NCBI GenBank assembly: GCA_964443005.1 | Contig: CAYUBI010000091.1 | Span: 1-7,010 of the forward strand | Length of the DNA: 7,010 nucleotides | Direction of reading: 5' to 3' | Source: CAYUBI01 sp964443005 | GTDB lineage: Bacteria > Margulisbacteria > Riflemargulisbacteria > GWF2-35-9 > CAYUBI01 | Shown here: one piece after another, positions 5,297-7,010 of the stretch | Layout: each line of letters starts with the position of its first letter | Numbering within the stretch: position 1 is the first letter of the stretch | Program-made: the position numbers and the translations under genes | Notes under the pieces: model-generated | Database searches by the model: none | Told to the model about the DNA's origin: nothing | The model's input: the letters and a program-made list of their open reading frames with translations, nothing else

Positions 5297-6967
5297 ATGA
5301 GTTTAATAATACAACTGCCGGACATTAATATAGGTAAAATTAATGATTTTGAAACTAAATCTTTAATCATTAAACTACTTAATATCATTGAGAACCAACA
5401 TCAAGAGAATCAATTGCTCAAAAAAACTATTCAAGAATTTAAGGATGAAGTAAATCGTTTGAAGGGGGAACAAGGCAAGCCTAACATTCGGCCGAATACT
5501 AAGCCGACGCAACAGGGCGATATTTCATCCGAAACAGAGCGGAAGGATATAGAATCTAATCAAGAGGGGAAAAACGAGCGAAAGAAAAAGAAAAAGAAAA
5601 AGAAGAATCATAAGCCTAGTCGAATTCATAGGTGCCGGCTCGACAAAAATACTTTGCCAGCAGATGCTGTATTCAAGGGTTATGAACGCAATATCATTCC
5701 GGAAATTTACTTTCACATTGATTATGTTGAATTTAAGCGGGATAAATATTACTCTCCCAGTGAGAAGAAAACTTATATCGCGCCACTTCCGCCTGGATAT
5801 ACACGCGAATTTAGTCCATCAGTTCAATCATGGGTTATTGGGATGAAACATGATTTGAATTCAACCGAATCCATTATGACACAATTCTTAAATAATCGTG
5901 GACTTGAAATATCGTGTGCGACAATATCTCGAATGTTAACCAAAGACATCGACGTTTTGCATCAAGAACATCATTCAATCTTTTTAAGTGGATTGCGAAG
6001 TCTAACTTATTTGCAGACTGATGACACAATGGCTCGTGTAAACGGCAAAAATTATCACACTCATATATTTTGCAATAATCAGTTCAGTTCATTTTTTACA
6101 AAGCCCAACAAGGATCGATTGACTCTTTTGGATATTTTACGAGTTGGGAAAGCTCGCGAATACATAATTAACAGTGAGACGATTAAGATGCTGCGATTTT
6201 GGAATTTACCTGAGAAAAGGATTTTGATGTTAACTCATTTGCAATCAGATCGAATATATAGCCAAGCTGAATTCGATCCTATTTTGCGGAAAATATTCAC
6301 GGATCCCAAAAAACAATTATTGTCATACCAAAAGCTTATTATGGAGGCAGCGTATATTGCTCGCTATCATCAAGAAGATTGCTTAACTGCACTGGTCTGT
6401 GATCATGCACCTCAATTCAAGTTCCTTGCACTCTTTCTTTCGCTATGCTGGATCCATGAAGGGAGACATTACAAAAAAATGTGCCCTATTGTCCCGCTTC
6501 ATCGCAAACAATTAGAAGAGTTCCGCAAACAATTCTGGCAGTTTTATAAAAAACTTTTGGATTTTAAAGATGCTCCGAGCAAGAAAAAAGCAGAAGCAAT
6601 TGGTGCGGACTTTGATGCTTTGTGCAGCTTTGAGACAACCTATTCTGAATTAAAAGAACGTATCGCTAAAACTCAAGCAAATAAAGCTGAACTGCTTTAT
6701 GTCCTAATCGATCCAGCAGTCCCGCTCCACAACAATGAGTCTGAATTGGGTGCTCGCAAAAAAGTGCGCGATCGCGATATTCGCTTACACACTATGAGCG
6801 ATGAAGGAACTCGGGCAAATGATATGTTTCTCTCACTTCGAGAAACTGCTCGCAAGCAAGGCGTCGGATTTATGGAATATATTTTTGATCGACTTTCAGG
6901 TGCTTATACCATGACCAGCCTGGCTGACTTAATTCCCCAAAACCGGCCATCATTCTCTACGACTTAA
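5297..6967 (+). CDS. IS66-family DDE transposase
   Basis: Catalyses IS movement by DDE chemistry. The frame is open from ATG 5258 (569 residues), but ATG 5297 (556 residues, MSLIIQLPDINIG) is favoured. The 13 extra residues are encoded by the hairpin and -10 box and are not protein-like. In the longer numbering, a heptad-like coiled coil (about 30-70) precedes a linker with eight consecutive lysines. Next come an IS66-like YIAPLPPG/SVQSWVIGMKHDL segment and the core: first Asp in LQTDDTMARVNGKNYH (D255/D256), second in LVCDHAPQ (D382) followed by IHEGRHYKK, and Glu in PLHNNESELGARKKVRDRD (E494/E496). The C-terminal SDEGTRANDMFLSLRETARKQG matches the IS66 end (GSEGGARAAAIYSLIETAK type). No frameshift or stop is seen, so it is likely functional. 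It is transcribed away from the moxR operon. Confidence 0.87.
   Translation: MSLIIQLPDINIGKINDFETKSLIIKLLNIIENQHQENQLLKKTIQEFKDEVNRLKGEQGKPNIRPNTKPTQQGDISSETERKDIESNQEGKNERKKKKKKKKNHKPSRIHRCRLDKNTLPADAVFKGYERNIIPEIYFHIDYVEFKRDKYYSPSEKKTYIAPLPPGYTREFSPSVQSWVIGMKHDLNSTESIMTQFLNNRGLEISCATISRMLTKDIDVLHQEHHSIFLSGLRSLTYLQTDDTMARVNGKNYHTHIFCNNQFSSFFTKPNKDRLTLLDILRVGKAREYIINSETIKMLRFWNLPEKRILMLTHLQSDRIYSQAEFDPILRKIFTDPKKQLLSYQKLIMEAAYIARYHQEDCLTALVCDHAPQFKFLALFLSLCWIHEGRHYKKMCPIVPLHRKQLEEFRKQFWQFYKKLLDFKDAPSKKKAEAIGADFDALCSFETTYSELKERIAKTQANKAELLYVLIDPAVPLHNNESELGARKKVRDRDIRLHTMSDEGTRANDMFLSLRETARKQGVGFMEYIFDRLSGAYTMTSLADLIPQNRPSFSTT
5578..5604 (+). repeat. A-rich hexamer microsatellite coding for polylysine
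   Basis: Near-tandem AAAAAG units inside the transposase gene encode a run of eight lysines between the coiled coil and the central domain. Gain or loss of a whole hexamer keeps the frame, while single-base slippage in the A runs would break it. Confidence 0.6.
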
Positions 6968-6973
6968 AGTCGT
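6959..6973 (+). terminator. Short palindrome centred on the transposase stop codon
   Basis: ACGACTT and AAGTCGT flank a single A, and the TAA stop (6965-6967) is in the centre. A one-base loop is sterically tight, so as RNA it would open to a 6-bp stem with loop TAA. No U tract follows directly. It could slow transcription at the end of the gene or be a binding site near the right IS end. Confidence 0.25.
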
Positions 6974-6988
6974 CAATTATTTCCTCTG

Positions 6989-7010
6989 CCACGAATTATG
7001 TAGCGGATAC
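6989..7010 (-). repeat. IS right terminal inverted repeat (22 bp)
   Basis: Ends TAGCGGATAC at the window edge and is the exact reverse complement of the left repeat. It begins 21 bp after the transposase stop codon. Confidence 0.93.

Larger units (their letters stand above)
5020..7010 (+). mobile_element. IS66-like insertion sequence, single-transposase type
   Basis: Bounded by perfect 22-bp inverted repeats (5020-5041 and 6989-7010) beginning GTATCCGCTAC, which gives a 1991-bp element. It encodes one DDE transposase, and no accessory TnpA/TnpB-like small genes are seen. It therefore resembles the transposase-only branch of IS66 (ISBst12-like) rather than the three-gene type. It is inserted in the gene upstream of moxR, in the opposite orientation to that operon. 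The transposase frame is intact and the repeats are identical, which suggests a recent, possibly active insertion. The outer boundary on the right coincides with the window edge, so a few more matching bases cannot be excluded on that side, but the left flank gives no hint of them. Confidence 0.88.

Noticed and set aside
1..7010. tRNA, rRNA, CRISPR array
   Set aside because: No T-loop/acceptor patterns, rRNA-like stretches or regularly spaced direct repeats were found by eye on either strand.

Overview
This window comes from an AT-rich bacterial genome and lies in an accessory, mobile-element-rich patch. An Rpn/PD-(D/E)XK-type gene, an IS66-type insertion sequence and a MoxR/vWA cassette within 7 kb would fit a Legionellales-like gammaproteobacterium or another host-associated bacterium. 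That taxonomic guess is weak, because no housekeeping gene is present.

Layout from left to right. Positions 1-181 (minus) hold the N-terminus of an Rpn-family nuclease/transposase-like protein with its own promoter and ribosome binding site. Positions 182-551 hold no clear complete gene. They contain a 57% GC structured stretch (about 311-394), an imperfect dyad (417-436), and a 42-codon minus-strand open frame (423-551) that continues in frame past the stop codon of the next gene. Positions 552-2477 (minus) encode a two-domain protein: an HExxH metallopeptidase-like domain followed by a vWA domain with a DxSxS MIDAS. Positions 2482-4881 (minus, TTG start) encode a MoxR-type AAA+ ATPase fused to a C-terminal FGE-sulfatase (formylglycine-generating-enzyme-like, C-type-lectin fold) domain. 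Positions 4875-5019 (minus) are the 3' end of a third gene. It overlaps the ATPase start, has lost a consistent reading frame, and is cut by an insertion sequence. Positions 5020-7010 are a complete IS66-like element with perfect 22-bp terminal inverted repeats and one DDE transposase on the plus strand.

The three minus-strand genes, (disrupted gene)-moxR/FGE-metallopeptidase/vWA, are tightly packed: a 7-nt overlap, then a 4-nt gap, with TTG and GTG starts. They look like one translationally coupled operon. MoxR ATPases normally act on a partner vWA protein as a chaperone-like remodelling pair. The FGE-type domain lacks the oxidase cysteines, so it is more likely a ligand-binding or sensing module. 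The set resembles the MoxR-vWA class of NTP-dependent conflict (putative defence) systems, with a sensor fused to the motor and a possible protease effector on the vWA partner. That role is inference.

The cassette appears to be decaying or silenced at this locus. The upstream gene is split by the IS and frameshifted, and the vWA gene may carry a premature stop. The IS end carries a possible outward promoter that could still transcribe the two remaining intact genes.
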